The notes under the pieces: model-generated
What the model was told of the DNA's origin: nothing
Seen by the model: only the letters and a program-made list of their open reading frames with translations
Database searches by the model: none
Shown here: in pieces, positions 1-11,831 of the stretch
How the letters are laid out: the number at the start of each line of letters is the position of its first letter
Numbering within the stretch: the first letter of the stretch is position 1
Program-made: the position numbers and the translations under genes
Assembly: GCA_033032865.1 (NCBI GenBank)
Contig: JAWHQI010000099.1
Span: 3,523,501 to 3,587,500 of the forward strand
Source of the DNA: Dactylorhiza incarnata
Lineage: Eukaryota > Streptophyta > Magnoliopsida > Asparagales > Orchidaceae
Direction of reading: 5' to 3'
DNA length: 64,000 bases

Positions 1-640
1 TCTGAGATCTAACTTCTGCGCCGCTCAAGTTTCGTTCTTCAGTGCTGCTAAAGATTTCTTAGATAAGAAGGCCTTTGATCAAGTTGCTGCTCTCAATATT
101 GAAGATCTTTTCGATTTAATCAAAGGGCATATTCAGATCAGGTTTGCCGATTCTCTATTCTTCCTAAGCTTTGAAGATTCAAGCTTTCACTCTAAAGGAA
201 GAAGAAGATTCAGTTTCTCCAGATCTGAAGTTAATCTTTATTGAGATTCAAAGAGAAGTTTTGTTGGAAACTTTATTTGATTCCTGTAGGAGTTTTTACT
301 TCGAGTTATTTTGTAGGAGTGGTTTGCTCCGAGTTGTAGGAGTTGTTTACTCCGAGTTTGTAGGAGAGGTTGTTCTCCGAGCTTATAGGAGTCGTAGTCT
401 CCGAGTGTAGGATTTGTTGATAAATCCGAGTTTTGGTGAAGTTGCCGACGCTAGCCCGAAGTGCTAAATAGGCGGAGCGGGAGAGAGGAGTACCCACCTT
501 TGGGGAACCTCTATAAATCTTGTGTCTCTGTGCTGTGATTTTTTTTGTTGTGTATTTGCAAAATTTTTATTCCGCAATCACAGTAGAGATCACCTATTCA
601 CCCCCCTCTAGGTGATTTAGGTAGACAATGATTTCTTTCA
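1..640 (+). repeat. Sire-1 5' LTR, right-hand part
   Basis: Same sequence as the right 640 bases of the 3' LTR at 9195-10596. It ends in TTTCA and is followed by the primer site. It holds the leader hairpin array (285-430) and, near the end, a CACCTA/TAGGTG stem closing a C-rich loop (about 586-614). The left 762 or so bases, with promoter and TATA box, lie outside the window. Small ORFs here are LTR noise. Confidence 0.95.
285..430 (+). repeat. Tandem array of six covarying hairpins in LTR leader region
   Basis: Six units start at about 285, 312, 335, 359, 384 and 406. Each begins TGTA (TATA in the fifth), then a stem, a short loop, the complementary stem and CGAG. Stems differ but still pair: GGAGT/ACTCC, GGAGA/TCTCC and GGATTT/AAATCC. 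The first unit here has ACTTC, breaking one pair that is intact in the 3' LTR copy. The array lies downstream of the LTR promoter, so it would be in the RNA leader. Confidence 0.8.
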
Positions 641-642
641 AT

Positions 643-654
643 TGGTATATGAGC
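643..654 (+). promoter_or_regulatory. Primer binding site, initiator-Met tRNA type, degenerate
   Basis: TGGTATATGAGC lies two bases after the LTR end. It matches the usual plant copia primer site TGGTATCAGAGC at 10 of 12 positions. The two changes suggest decay after insertion. Confidence 0.8.
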
Positions 655-698
655 TAGGTTATCTTTAAAAGGTTAACACCTAGATTAAAGATCCTTCA

Positions 699-3030
699 AT
701 GTTGTCAAGATCTCTATCTATGATCAGAGGCATGGAAAGGTTTTCCTCCAAGCTCCCAGTTTGCACTAAGGAGAACTTCCCAATATGTAAAGAAAGAGTT
801 ATCTTCTACATGGAAGCAAATGATCCCCGAATCTCCCAGATAGTTAAGGAAGGTCCCTTCATTCCTATGGTTGCTTCTACCATTGATGCCACCAAACAAG
901 TGCCAAAGAAACTGATGGATATGTCAAAGGACGAAATTGCACTTGTCACTCTGGACAAGAAAGCAAAGCACATCATAGCAGGTGTAGTTGATGATTCAAT
1001 GCTACAAAATCTGATTCACTGCAAGTCTGCAAAAGAGATGTGGGATTCTATTGTGGTTCTGATGGAAGGTACTGAAGAAGTTCGAGATGACAGGAAGTCT
1101 TTGCTGAACCAAGAATATGAAGCCTTTAAGCAACAAGGCAAAGACACAATTTCTGACACCTACGAGAAATTCTTCAAGATTGTAAATGGTTTGAGAAACT
1201 ATGGAAGGGAATTCACCATGGGTGAACTAAACGATAAATTCCTTAGATCCCCTGTCTAAGGAATGGGACCCCAAGTTGATAGCTATCAGAGAATATGGTA
1301 AGCTGGCTACTACGGAGCCACAGATTCTGTATGGGAAGCTGCTTTCCCATGAGCTGAAGTTGAATATCAGGAAGTCAGAAGAGGAAAGCAGAAGGAGCTC
1401 TGGCAAGGAGAAGACCATTGCTCTAAAGGCTAAAAGCTCCAGGAGAAGCAGGGCTCTGCCCCCTGTGAGGGATGAGTCTTCTGAGGATAAAGCTGAAAGC
1501 ACTTCTGCAGATTCAGAACTATCTGAAGGAGAATTTTCCCTCCTCACCAAGCAATTCAAGAAGTTGCTTAGCAAGAGGAGTCAAATGAGAAAAGGCTCAT
1601 CTTCCTCAAGAGATCACAGGAGATCACATCGTGATAGAAACGACAGGTATGGTTCTAAACCGAACAAACACAATTATACTGAACCTGTTTGTTATTGTTG
1701 TAAAAAGCTAGGGCATATGATAGCTGATTGCCAACACAAGAAGAAGGAATCTTCAAGAAAAGAAGTCCTTCAAAGGAAAGAAGAAAGAGGAGAAGAGTTT
1801 TGTTGCCAAGAAGTTCAAGACTCTGAGTGATAGTGACTCAAATCACTCTAACTCAGATGAAGAGGCATTCTTTGGACTGATGGCTCAACTTGATACAGAA
1901 GACCAAATTGGTCAATATAGAGGAAAAGGCCTCACAGAAGACTGCTTCTACAGTCTAATGGCCATGTCAGATGATGACAAAGAAATTGTTCCTTTCACCG
2001 GTCAGGTATTATCTTCTACACCTCTTGCATGTTCAGATACAACATCTGATGCTAATGAAAACTACTACTCGGAAGAGGATTCTGAGTTGACTGCTAAGTA
2101 TGAGGAAATGTTGAAGGGGTTTAATAAGTGTCGAAAGCTTGTTAAAACTCAATCTAAGGAGATTCAATCCCTAAAGGATCAAGAATTAAACCTGAGAAAG
2201 GAGATTGAAGAATCTAACCTACTCAGGGATGAAATCTTATCCTTGAAGATTGCTCTCTCCGAGGCCACTTCAGTAGGCATTCAAAAGAATGAAATTATCA
2301 ATGATTTGACGAAACGGCTTGAGGCTGAAAAGAAGATCACAATGAACTTCTCTAAGCCCAAGACAGTTTTGCCTATCATAGACACTTTCACTGCTGTTTC
2401 TGGTAGTAGTGGATTGGGCCATGTTGCTGAGAAGAGCCTAAGTAAGTCAGCCAGAAGAAGAGCTGTTAAAGCAAAGGGTACGGGTCCGCAATGTGCTCCA
2501 ACTTTCAAGAAGGTGGTTCTTCCTACAAATACCTATGATTTTTAGAGCATCTATGGTCACTTCAGCAGACCAACCTATGTTGAGCCTGCCAAGGTGAACT
2601 CAGTGTGGACCAGACCCAGAAACTTTGGATCTAGCTCCCTCAAGGCACCTTATGAGGAAGTTCAATTGAAGCATCATGGACCATTCCTTCATGGATCAAA
2701 TGCTAAGAAGGCACCGCAGGTCAAGCCTATTGTGCCTAAGAATTGTGATGTTGCACCAACGAGGCTTCTACCTCCAAGTTTGCTCCTCCTGCAAAGCCAC
2801 CCGTTCAAAAGGCTCAGCAGAACACAAAGTGGAGATACAATAGACTTGAATGCTGGTGCTATGGCAAAATTGGTCATTTTGCCATAGATTGTTGGTTCAA
2901 TCAAACTGTGCCAAGAACTCCACGAGTTAACAGTGCAAGACCGACCACTTGCAAAGTTAATGTTCCAATTGGTGTTCCACTAACAAGGAACCATGGGCCC
3001 AAAAATGTTTGGCCTCTTAAGGGGTATTGA
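699..3030 (+). pseudogene. gag: Sire-1 gag (broken)
   Basis: Capsid/nucleocapsid precursor. Start ATG at 699, matching the position used in Sire-3. The N-terminal part resembles copia-type gag (UBN2-like), followed by a CX2CX4HX4C zinc knuckle (near 1690-1731), an acidic and coiled-coil stretch (about 2090-2340), and a second knuckle near 2851 in which one cysteine is tyrosine. Against Sire-5 I see an extra C at about 1247, frame changes near 1765 and 2760, and an in-frame TAG at about 2543. The frame then runs to TGA at 3028-3030, in frame with pol. That last stop is at the place where related copies also stop, so it may be the original gag terminator and not a mutation. Confidence 0.88.
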
Positions 3031-6000
3031 TCATGCTTGCATGAATGTCTAAAGGCCGACGAAATTCCTATCTGGTATTTGGATAGTGGTTGCTCTCGGC
3101 ATATGACCGGGAGAAGAAGATTACTTCAGGATTATGTTCCAGTTGAGAACGGGCCTAAAGTAAAGTTTGGCGGATCTGAAAGAGGTATTATTATAGGTTA
3201 TGGTTCAATAACCAACGGCTCAGTCGTGTTCACACGTGTAGATCATGTGAAAGGATTGAAATACAATCTGATTAGCATAAGCCATCTGTGTGACAAAGGC
3301 TATACCATTGAGTTCTTTAGAGATAGATGCCTGATAAAGATGTCCGTGTCTGCGGAAACTATTTTAACAGGCTCTAGGAGTAGTGGTATATACTGTTTGG
3401 ATTTTATATGTTTACAGTCTTCTACCCCAGTGTGTTTTGTTGCCAAAGATAGTGCATCTCTTTGTGACCAATGGTACAAGAGACTAGCACATATTAATTT
3501 CAAAACAATATCTATGTTATTTTCTCACAACTTGGTAAGGGATGCCCCAACGTTAAATGCATTAAAGAAAGCCCTTGCCATGCTTGCCAAATGGGTAAGC
3601 AAACAAAGGCTAGCTTTAAGAGCATAATTGGCAACAATTATACCAGATGTCTTAATCTGCTGCATATGGACTTATTTGGTCCAATGTCAGTTAGAAGCTT
3701 AGGTGGGAAAGCTTACACCTTGGTTATTGTTGATGACTATTCCCGGTTTGCATGGGTGTTCTTTCTAAAACTTAAGTCAGAAACCTTTGGCATATTCACT
3801 ACATTTGTCAAGCTTATTCAGAATGAACTTGACTGTTCAGTGGTCAAAATCAGAAGTGACCATGGAACAGAATTTCAGTCTGGGGCCATGACAGAGTTTT
3901 GTGAAAGTCAAGGTATCTCCCATGAGTTTTCCTCTCCTTGTACTCCACATCAAAATGGAGTAGCCGAGAGAAAGAATAGAACCCTCATAGAAGCTGGCAG
4001 GTCTATGTTGAGTGATTCTGCTCTTCCAAAATATTTTTGGGCAGAAGCTATCAACACAGCTTGCCATGTGCAAAATAGAGCACTCATCAATAAGAACCAT
4101 CGTAAGACCCCATATGAGATTCTAAAGGGCAGAAAACCAAAGATTTCATATTTTAGAATTTTTGGCAGTAAATGCTATGTACTTAACAATGGGAAACATC
4201 CTACAACCAAATTTAGTGAAAAATGTTTTGAAGGTATTTTCGTAGGATATAGTAGCCATAGTAAGACATATAGGATTTTTAATAAGAAAACTCTGGTGGT
4301 AGATGAAACAGTCCATGTTGTTTTTGATGAGACGAGCCTGCTGCATAGCAACTCGTCTAGTGTGTTCATTGAAGATGCAAGTGAAAAGCTAAAGGAACCC
4401 ACTATCGAAAATGGAGTAAATACCACAGATGATGCACCAAAGTTGGCAGAAGAGATCTCAGGCCACTTTGGAGATGAACAAGAAGTTCATGAAGAAGAAG
4501 ATATTCCAAAGGTGGCTGGACCTCAAGTTGCTACTGAAAATACAAGGAACTTAGGAGTCAGATATTCAAGAGATCATCCAGTTGATCAGATTATCAGAGA
4601 TCCTTCAAGCAGAGTTCTAACGAGAAGAGGTACAACTAATGAAGTTTTACATTTAAGTTTTCTTTCACAGATTGAGCCAAAGAAGTTTGAAGAAGCAAAC
4701 ACCGATCCATCTTGGATCCTTGCTATGAAGAAGCAAACACCGATCCATCTTGGAGCTCAACCAATTCAAGAGATGTAAAGTTTGGAAGTTGGTACAAAGA
4801 CCCAAAGGACAGAATGTGATTGGAACCAAATGGGTCTACCGGAACAAGCTTGATGAAAAGGGCATCATTACAAAGAACAAAGCAAGACTGGTTGCACAAG
4901 GATACATGCAAGAAGAAGGGATTGATTTTGATCAGACCTTTGCACCAGTAGCAAGACTTGAAGCCATCAGATTATTTCTGGCTTATGCTGCATATAAGGG
5001 CTTTAAGGTTTTCCAGATGGATGTGAAGTCAACCTTCCTGAATGGAGACCTTAAAGAGGAAGTATATGTAGCTCAGCCTCCAGGTTTTGCAGATCCTAAC
5101 TTTCCTGATCATGTATATTATTTGCATAAAGCTTTGTATGGTCTCAAACAGGCACCCCGAGCCTGGTATGAGACATTGTCTAAGTTCCTTCTTGAGAACA
5201 AATTCACAAGAGGAACAATAGACAAGACATTGTTTCTTAGGGAAGTAAAAGGCGAGATTTTGCTTGTGCAAATCTATGTCGATGATATTATTTTTGGCTC
5301 TACAGATGACAAACTTTGCAAAAAGTTTTCTAACTTGATGCAAGGTAAGTTTGAAATGAGCAGTATGGGAGAGCTGAAATATTTCTTAGGACTCCAGGTG
5401 CACCAATCTGAAGATGGAATTTTCATCTCTCAGACGAAGTTCACCAAAGAGCTTCTTAAGAAATTTGGAATGGAGAGTGCAACCTCTATGAGGACTCCAA
5501 TGGGCTCAAACATGTCTCTGGACAAGGATGAGAAAGGGAAACCTTTTGATGAAACCAAGTACAGAAGCATAATTGGGTCCTTGCTCTACCTTACTGCTAG
5601 TAGGCCTGATATAATGTTTTCAACATGCGTTTGTGCCAGGTATCAGGTGAACTGTAAGGAATCTCATTATGCCGCTGCAAAGAGGATTTTGAGATACCTT
5701 AAGAGTACACCAAATCTCGGCTTTTGGTACCCGAGAAGAAATGACTTTGAACTAATTGGTTTTTCAGATGCTGATTTTGCAGGTAGCAAAGATGATAGAA
5801 AGAGTACTTCAGGAACTTGCCAGTTCCTGGGAAAAAGTCTCATTTCCTGGAGTAGCAAGAAGCAAAATTGTGTTGCAATATCAACTGTTGAATTGGAGTA
5901 TATCTCTGCCGGCAGTTGCTGCGCACAACTTTTGTGGATAAAAAATCAGCTTGAGGACTATAACTTAAAGCTCACAGAAATCCCCATGTTCTGTGACTCC

Positions 6001-6366
6001 TCAAGTGCTATTGCCATAGCAAATAGTCTAGTCTCTCATAGCAGAACGAAGCACATTGAGCTTCGCTACCACTTCATCCGGGAACATGTAGAGAGTAAGG
6101 ATATAAATTTATTATATGTCAATACTGACCAACAAATTGCAGATATTTTTACGAAGCCTCTGGACGAGACCAAGTTCAATTTCTTCAAAATGGAACTTGG
6201 AATGCTTAAAAGGAATCTTGAAGACAGGACTGTTGAAATTTTGCGAAATTGCACGGGATTTCACGTGTCAAATCTTTATCTTCTCGGACACGTCTCCGTG
6301 AAATCCTTTATTAAATTCAATTTATTGGGTCCGAAGAGCCATCCGTTAAATCAGGTACGCGCCTAA
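3031..6366 (+). pseudogene. pol: Sire-1 pol: protease, integrase, reverse transcriptase, RNase H (broken)
   Basis: Domains in order: protease with DSG (about 3079), GAG-pre-integrase, integrase with the D-D-E core ([23 protein letters not shown]), reverse transcriptase with YVDD (about 5275), and RNase H ending in DIFTKPLDE. One base is missing near 3549, inside the HHCC region of integrase. A 28-base local duplication (4691-4718 copied at 4727-4754) breaks the frame before reverse transcriptase. Reverse transcriptase and RNase H are then open from about 4750. Compared with Sire-5 the normal stop is lost, so the frame runs about 50 codons further to TAA at 6364-6366. ORF3 lies in this same frame. 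Confidence 0.92.
4691..4754 (+). repeat. 28-bp local direct duplication within pol
   Basis: The 28 bases starting at 4691 recur at 4727, replacing the segment expected from Sire-5 just before the reverse transcriptase domain. This looks like template slippage during reverse transcription or replication. Confidence 0.85.
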
Positions 6367-6492
6367 ACTTCTTATATATATATAAAAATATTGAAAACAC
6401 GTGATTCCACGCGATCATTCCGAGAAAACCCTATTCGTCTCTTCGGCTCTCTCGAGCAATTACTGTTCTTCTTTCCGAGTTCGACGAATTCA
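6240..6492 (+). promoter_or_regulatory. pol-ORF3 spacer with conserved 14-mer and TA-rich box
   Basis: After the RNase H domain comes a stretch with inverted CACGT/CCGTG motifs (6250-6305), then AAATCAGGTACGCGC (6348-6362), then a TATA-like run at about 6370-6385, then TTCGACGAATTC just before the ORF3 ATG. The AAATCAGGTACGCGC word also occurs in Sire-5 at about 47863-47878, again upstream of a TA run and ORF3. This is a candidate internal promoter or splice-donor region. The function is inferred. Confidence 0.4.
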
Positions 6493-9016
6493 ATGCCACC
6501 CAAAGCTTCTGGAGGTTTGCACTCAGGGGGGAAGCTGGTGAGAGGCGCTTTCCGAACTGCATCAGATGAATTTCGAAACATTATTTTGATGCTTGAAGTG
6601 GCCGGGCTAAATTTTGTCTTGGAAGAGCCAGCTAGGATTCTCGAACAGGATGTTCTGGAATTTTTCAGAAATGCCAGGATCACCAGTCAAGGTAAGAAGA
6701 TCAAAAGCTCCATTAGGTCATGCAAGATTATTCTGAAGGCTAGTGGCATCAATTGAATTTTGAGGATGCCTGAAGTAGAATCTGAAGAACTGTATGTTGA
6801 AGATTTCCTAAGAGCCAAAAGGTTCTGTGGCATTAATGATGAAGGTTCAAAAATAAGGAGAAAGTTTATGAATGATGGTGGTAAGCTGCTTTGTGATATT
6901 TTAGGCAAGGTATTACTTTGTAAAGTAGGTTCTCATGACTACTTTTCTGAGGAAGCATTTAAGGTTCATACAGCCATCATCTGTAGAAAGAACTTCAACT
7001 TTGGTGAAGTTATTTTTGAGAAGATCAAGGAAAGCTTTCACACTCCAAATTTTGGAAGGATTATCAGTTTGCTTCTGCATGGATGTAATCCAGAATTGTT
7101 CAATCTTGGAAGAGGTACCCCACTCCATCACACCAAGAAAATCACCTCTTCTATTTTCTCAAAATGGGAAAGAGTTATTTCAAAGGGCGGAGTAAAGAAT
7201 GTTGTTGGTGGTGATGAGGCACCTTTGCTGAATGATGATAGAACTCTTGAAGTAGGACAACCCTCAAGGGGTAGTGGACCTAGTCCAGCTCCTGATCAAG
7301 GAAGAGGTGAACATGTTGAGGGGGAGTTTCCAACCCCAAAAGACATTGTTGAAAGTGGCGCTGCTACAAAAGAAATTCTTTCCAGTAAAGCTAATCAAGT
7401 TCATGTTGATCCAGTTAGTATTGCTGTCACTGATGTTGTTCATGACCTGGAGGGTCAAGAGAAATCTACTAATGTTAATGAAGCTGCTGTGCTGGAAGAG
7501 TCAAGGAAATCACCTGCAATGATTGTCTCTGATTCAGAAGGTAATGAAGACTTGCCAGATACTGCATCTGAACAATCTGAGAAATCTGATTCAATGAATA
7601 AGGGCAATTTTGGTGATCAGTTGGAGTTAGCCAAGAGGATGTCTTTGGCTGAGGGGGAGAAAGAACAAGAAGATATATTCATGGATGAATCTACAGTTCC
7701 TCAGGTTCTTCCTTCTGTGCTGCTTTTGCCCCCACAAGAAGTTCTTATTAGAAAATCTCCAAGAGTAACTGTGCTTGATGAGCAAGCACAGTCTACCAGT
7801 TTTGTAGCTGATAGAGCCTCTCCTGAAGATTTTGAAACTGGAGAGAGCTCTCAATCTTCTCTGCTGAAGTCTATTGCAAGTTTGCTGCAAGCTCAGACTG
7901 AGCATTTTGATAAGTCCATCAAGAAAGTCTATCAGAAAATTGATGCTGTTGATAGTTCATTAAGGCAAGAGATGGCTGAAATGAAGCATGAGATGGGAAA
8001 ATTCAAAAGTGATCAAGATGGTTGGATGACAAATGCAGGAAAGGCATTGGACCACACCAATAAGGGAGTTGGGCATGTTCTAAATAACTTGCATCAAGTT
8101 GCTGAAGATGTTACTCATTTGAATTCTGCACAAACAGCTCTTAGAATTTCTCATGATCAAGGGCTTAACTTTCTGGATGATCAAGTTGAAAGGCAACTGG
8201 ACAAACTCTGTACCCTCCTACATGAATGTCATAAAGGGGGAGGAGAGTATGGTGTCTAAGATAGAGGAGAGTGCAAGTAAGCTGATTGACTTGGATGGCA
8301 ATGTATTTTCAAAGATGCAAGAGCTTCAGGAGAACATCTTGCAAAATGTTAAAGATGTCAATTGGTATACCCATGAATCAACAAGTTGGTTATTCAAGGA
8401 AGTTGCAGGCATGCTTGGATTCACTGTTGTGGACAAAAAGTCAGATGTTCCTTCTTCAAGTGCTCTAGGTCCAAGTGCTCCAAGTTCTTCTCCAATTCCT
8501 GTTGAGGATTTTGATTTTGCTGAAGAAGACATCCCTGCCTCCTCCTACCAAGAGTTCTGGGATGATCCAGTTTTTGTTGAAGGGCCTGACAGATCCAAAG
8601 TATCTGAACCCTCTGAAAAGTCTCTGAAAAGGAAAATATTTGCTGACAAACCTTCTGCAAAGAGGTCTAATCCTTATAAAAAGATTAGAGAGTTTTATGA
8701 TAGGCCACCCCCAAGGAATTTCCAAGAGAGCTGGAGTCCCACTTCCAAAGATATTATTCTCACAACCTTCAATCTAGTTAGTAAACATCATGAAAATGTC
8801 AGTGATCACTACAACCAGGATGAATGGAGTAAGTTCAAGAAAAGGACATCTGAAAGAAGGATTCACTTCAAGACCGGGGGAACCAAAGAAACTACTCCTG
8901 ATAAGTATTGGCCTAAACCAAAAGCCTTCTTTGAAAGAATGGAAATTGAGCAGAAAAAGAAAGCTGAGGCAGTTGAGAGATTGTTTGAAAAGCAGAAGGG
9001 CAAAGACAAACCATGA
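6493..9016 (+). pseudogene. Sire-1 ORF3 (env-like / accessory protein), broken
   Basis: The extra ORF downstream of pol, homologous along its length to Sire-5 ORF3. The start chosen is ATG 6493, where similarity to Sire-5 begins. The conserved N-terminal domain (about 6530-7190) is followed by a variable acidic region, a coiled-coil stretch (about 7840-8420), and a conserved C-terminal motif around WSPTSKDIIL (about 8733) and RRIHF. An in-frame TGA at 6754-6756 and a frame change near 8225-8240, at a run of Gs, break it. I see no clear signal peptide or membrane anchor, so an envelope function is not shown. The N-terminal domain recalls the putative plant transposon protein family seen in plant retroelements, from memory only. 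Confidence 0.75.
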
Positions 9017-9194
9017 ACTGCACTGATCTCTGGAATCATGTTGTTTTTTCTTTATTTATATATATATATGTGAAGTTAAACATTGATTCTCTCTTTACTT
9101 ATTACTGCCTGATTATTGTTTTTCTTGTTCATTATATTTTCTGTACAATTCAACTTAGTGCATCGGGTTATGACATCTTCAAATAGGGGGAGAT
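9017..9194 (+). other. ORF3 trailer, TA microsatellite and polypurine tract
   Basis: Short non-coding trailer with a TA run at about 9054-9069. It ends in the polypurine tract AAATAGGGGGAGA (9181-9193) directly before the 3' LTR. The same tract precedes the Sire-5 3' LTR. Confidence 0.85.
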
Positions 9195-9505
9195 TGTTGG
9201 GTATTGTATCCACAATTACCTGGATTTGAAGATGTCCCCTAGTGAACTAAATTGAATTGAGTTTGTATTTGATGATTTCTGTTTAGATGTGTTATGACAA
9301 GTCTTAATGCTAAGTGCACACCAAAGTCAGGTTGCAATGGATCACCAAACACAGTTCTAGACAATGTAATCCCTCATTGTGTAGAACTAAGTGTTGGTCC
9401 ATGTGTAATCTCTCTATTAGGGTGTACTTCATATACTCATAACTGAAGGTTTTTAAGGTTGAGGAATGGAGCAGGTTTTCAGAATGAATTTTATTCTTGT
9501 CTAAG

Positions 9506-9738
9506 TCAATTCGTCGAGATGTCTCGTGAAGTTCCGATGAATCTCGACGAATCCAAACAGAAGCCAAATTTCGAGTTTAAAGAAGAATTTTCTGCGGCTA
9601 AGTATATTCGTCGAATGTTCTCGAGAACTCCCGATGAATTTTGACGAATGATAACAGAAGACAATCTTCAATGTTTTATCAGTGTTTTTCTAGACCAAGT
9701 CAATTCATCGAATGTTCATGTGAAGACTCGACGAATGA
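9506..9738 (+). repeat. U3 array of ATTCGTCGA / TCGACGAAT inverted repeats
   Basis: Degenerate copies of ATTCGTCGA and its complement TCGACGAAT alternate, separated by 20-40 bases, upstream of the TATA box. One pair has 12-base arms (near 9508 and 9542). Sire-3 carries a related array at the same LTR position. Confidence 0.75.
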
Positions 9739-9852
9739 CAGACAGACAGATTTCAAATTTCAGTTTCGTTTTCGAAAATTAGGGTTTGCCGCCATGTAGA
9801 GTACACGTGGTGATCCCTCCTTGTTTGTCGCCCGAGCCGTTGGAGGTCTCCC

Positions 9853-9860
9853 TATAAATA
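9853..9860 (+). promoter_or_regulatory. LTR TATA box
   Basis: TATAAATA in the 3' LTR, downstream of the palindrome array and about 390 bases upstream of the hairpin array. Confidence 0.6.
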
Positions 9861-10240
9861 ATTTTTTATTTTTAGGGCAAACTCAAGAAAGCACCCGATT
9901 GTTAAAAAGAGAATTTTTTTCTCTAGCCGTTTCTTCCTCTCTTGCTGAACAAGTTTTCTGAGATCTAACTTCTGCGCCACTCAAGTTTTGTTCTTCAGTG
10001 TTGCTAAAGATTTCTCAGATAAGAAGGCCTTTGATCAAGTTGCTGCTCTCAATATTGAAGATATTTTTAATTTAATCAAAGGGCATATTCAGATCAGGTT
10101 TGCCGATTCTCTATTCTTCCTAATCTTTGAAGATTCAAGCTTTCACTCTAAAGGAAGAAGAAGATTCAGTTTCTCCAGATCTGAAGTTAATCTCTATTGA
10201 GATTCAAAGAGAAGTTTTGTTTCAAACTTTATTTGATTCC

Positions 10241-10386
10241 TGTAGGAGTTTTTACTCCGAGTTATTTTGTAGGAGTGGTTTGCTCCGAGTTGTAGGAGTT
10301 GTTTACTCCGAGTTTGTAGGAGAGGTTGTTCTCCGAGCTTGTAGGAGCCGTAGTCTCCGAGTGTAGGATTTGTTGATAAATCTGAG
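10241..10386 (+). repeat. Hairpin array, 3' LTR copy
   Basis: Same six hairpins as at 285-430, offset exactly 9956. Here the first unit keeps the full ACTCC arm. Confidence 0.8.
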
Positions 10387-10596
10387 TTTTGGTGAAGTTG
10401 CCGACGCTAGCCCGAAGTGCTAGATAGGCGGAGCGGGAGAGAGGAGTACCCACCTTTGGGGAACCTCTATAAATCTTGTGTCTCTGTGCTGTGATTTTTT
10501 TTGTTGTGTATGAGCAAAATTTTTATTCCGCAATCGCAGTATAGATCACCTATTCACCCCCCTCTAGGTGATTTAGGTAGACAACGATTTCTTTCA

Positions 10597-11831
10597 CTGA
10601 GGGATACCTGAAGCTAGAGCTGTTTTAAATGTGATCTTTCTTATCTTCTGATCTGGCAGGTCTTCTAAATCTTGACTAGTTCCAAGGCCCTTTGTACCTT
10701 GTTGCCCTTTCTCATCCCTGAATTTAGCATGAGGGTTCGTTGTAGTATATTTATAGAGATCAAATAGAGTGCTGGGAATCCGGATTGCCTCTTCTATTTG
10801 TTCTTTTTCCACAACCTCTTTACCATTTTTCGGCCTTTCAATGAACAGTCTTCTCTTTTCTTCAATCTATCTTTGAGAAGCTTCAAATTCATATGTATCT
10901 CTTTCTCTAATTTCATCTAAGGCACTGTCAAGTCTTGGATCAATATACTCCTTCATTGTACTTTCAGGAATTTCAACTTTCTCATAGGTTTTGTAATAAG
11001 ATATGTCCTTTTTGTACAATTTTCTTTCCTCTTTTGTATACCTCTCCCAGATGGGTATATTTCTTCCATATCCTCTTCCTCTTCCATCTTTTCCTCTGAA
11101 ATGTCTTCCCCGACCTCTTCCTCTTTCTGTAGGTCTTCCTCCAAAAGTAGGTGCTTGGAGAAGTGGAGTGGGTGCTGGAATTGGATCAGGAGGGAGCTGA
11201 GCTAGTGGTGGAGATGATGGAATACATTCAGGAACCTGGTCAGTAGGCTTAGATGATGGGACCTGGTCATCAGGCTTGACTGGGGATAGTGCTATTGTAG
11301 ATTCTTCAATGTAGGTCCAGAACCCTTGTGTCCCAGGAATGGATAGTTCAGTGGACTCATTTTGTTGTTGCACACTATTTAGGTAACCATTGTCATCTGA
11401 GAATATGTCACTTTCCCCCTGTTTTGATGACTCCCCCGGTATTAAAGTCAGGGTTATTGGAGGAGAAGAAGATGCTGGGAGTGGAAAAAGCTTGGAAGTG
11501 ATGGCAGGCTCTCCTTCAGAAACAAAGGACAATGGGAGAGCTGTAGTGTATACTGAGTCTTGAGGTGGCCTACTGATACACTTCTCCCCCTGCTTTATAT
11601 CGTTGAGAAAGGATATAAATACTTTAGTCGGCAATACCGACGATCTGACTTCTGTATCAATTTCCTTTATTTGAGCAGTTATGTTTCACAACCTTTTGTG
11701 TTGAGCACACAACTTTTGATAGCAGTCTTTCAAAAAAATCAAGGTAGAGTGAACTGAATTGAGATAACAAAGTCTCCAGAGCTAGGATCAACTGCTTCGA
11801 CAATATCTCTTTGATTTGGAGGAGACACCAT
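10597..11831 (-). pseudogene. Sire-2 ORF3-like region, truncated by Sire-1
   Basis: Open stretches downstream of pol. A possible start ATG lies at 11831, but that frame closes at 11739. The longest frame runs from 11634 to TAG at 10867-10869 and continues open in the same frame to the Sire-1 junction at 10597. The product is Pro/Ser-rich and acidic, then has an Arg-Gly repeat (near 11120-11060) and a charged C-terminal region. I see no similarity to the ORF3 of Sire-1 or Sire-5, so this may be a different accessory protein. Function unknown. Confidence 0.5.

Larger units (their letters stand above)
1..10596 (+). mobile_element. Sire-1: Ty1-copia (Sirevirus-like) retrotransposon, 5' end outside window
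   Basis: The element runs from a 5' LTR cut by the window edge through primer site, gag, pol, an extra ORF3, polypurine tract and complete 3' LTR. The LTR remnant at 1-640 matches 9957-10596 with no net length change. I count about 21 differences by eye (about 3.3 percent), so this copy is older than Sire-5. The order gag-pol-ORF3 with LTRs of about 1.4 kb fits the Sirevirus lineage. It is inserted in the ORF3 region of the older minus-strand Sire-2. The 3' flank begins CTGAG, but the matching left duplication lies outside the window. All three reading frames are broken, so this copy is non-autonomous now. Confidence 0.93.
9195..10596 (+). repeat. Sire-1 3' LTR (1402 bp)
   Basis: Starts TGTTGGG after the polypurine tract and ends TTTCA where sequence similarity to the 5' LTR stops. 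U3 holds an array of TCGA-containing inverted repeats (9506-9738) and a TATA box at 9853-9860. The transcribed part holds the six-hairpin array (10241-10386) and the end-proximal C-rich hairpin. Confidence 0.95.

Noticed and set aside
171..497. Small ORFs repeated in both LTR copies (for example 171-410 and 10127-10366, also 40620-41301 and 50756-51437)
   Set aside because: They lie in LTR promoter or leader sequence, are duplicated only because LTRs are, and follow hairpin or palindrome repeats rather than any protein family.
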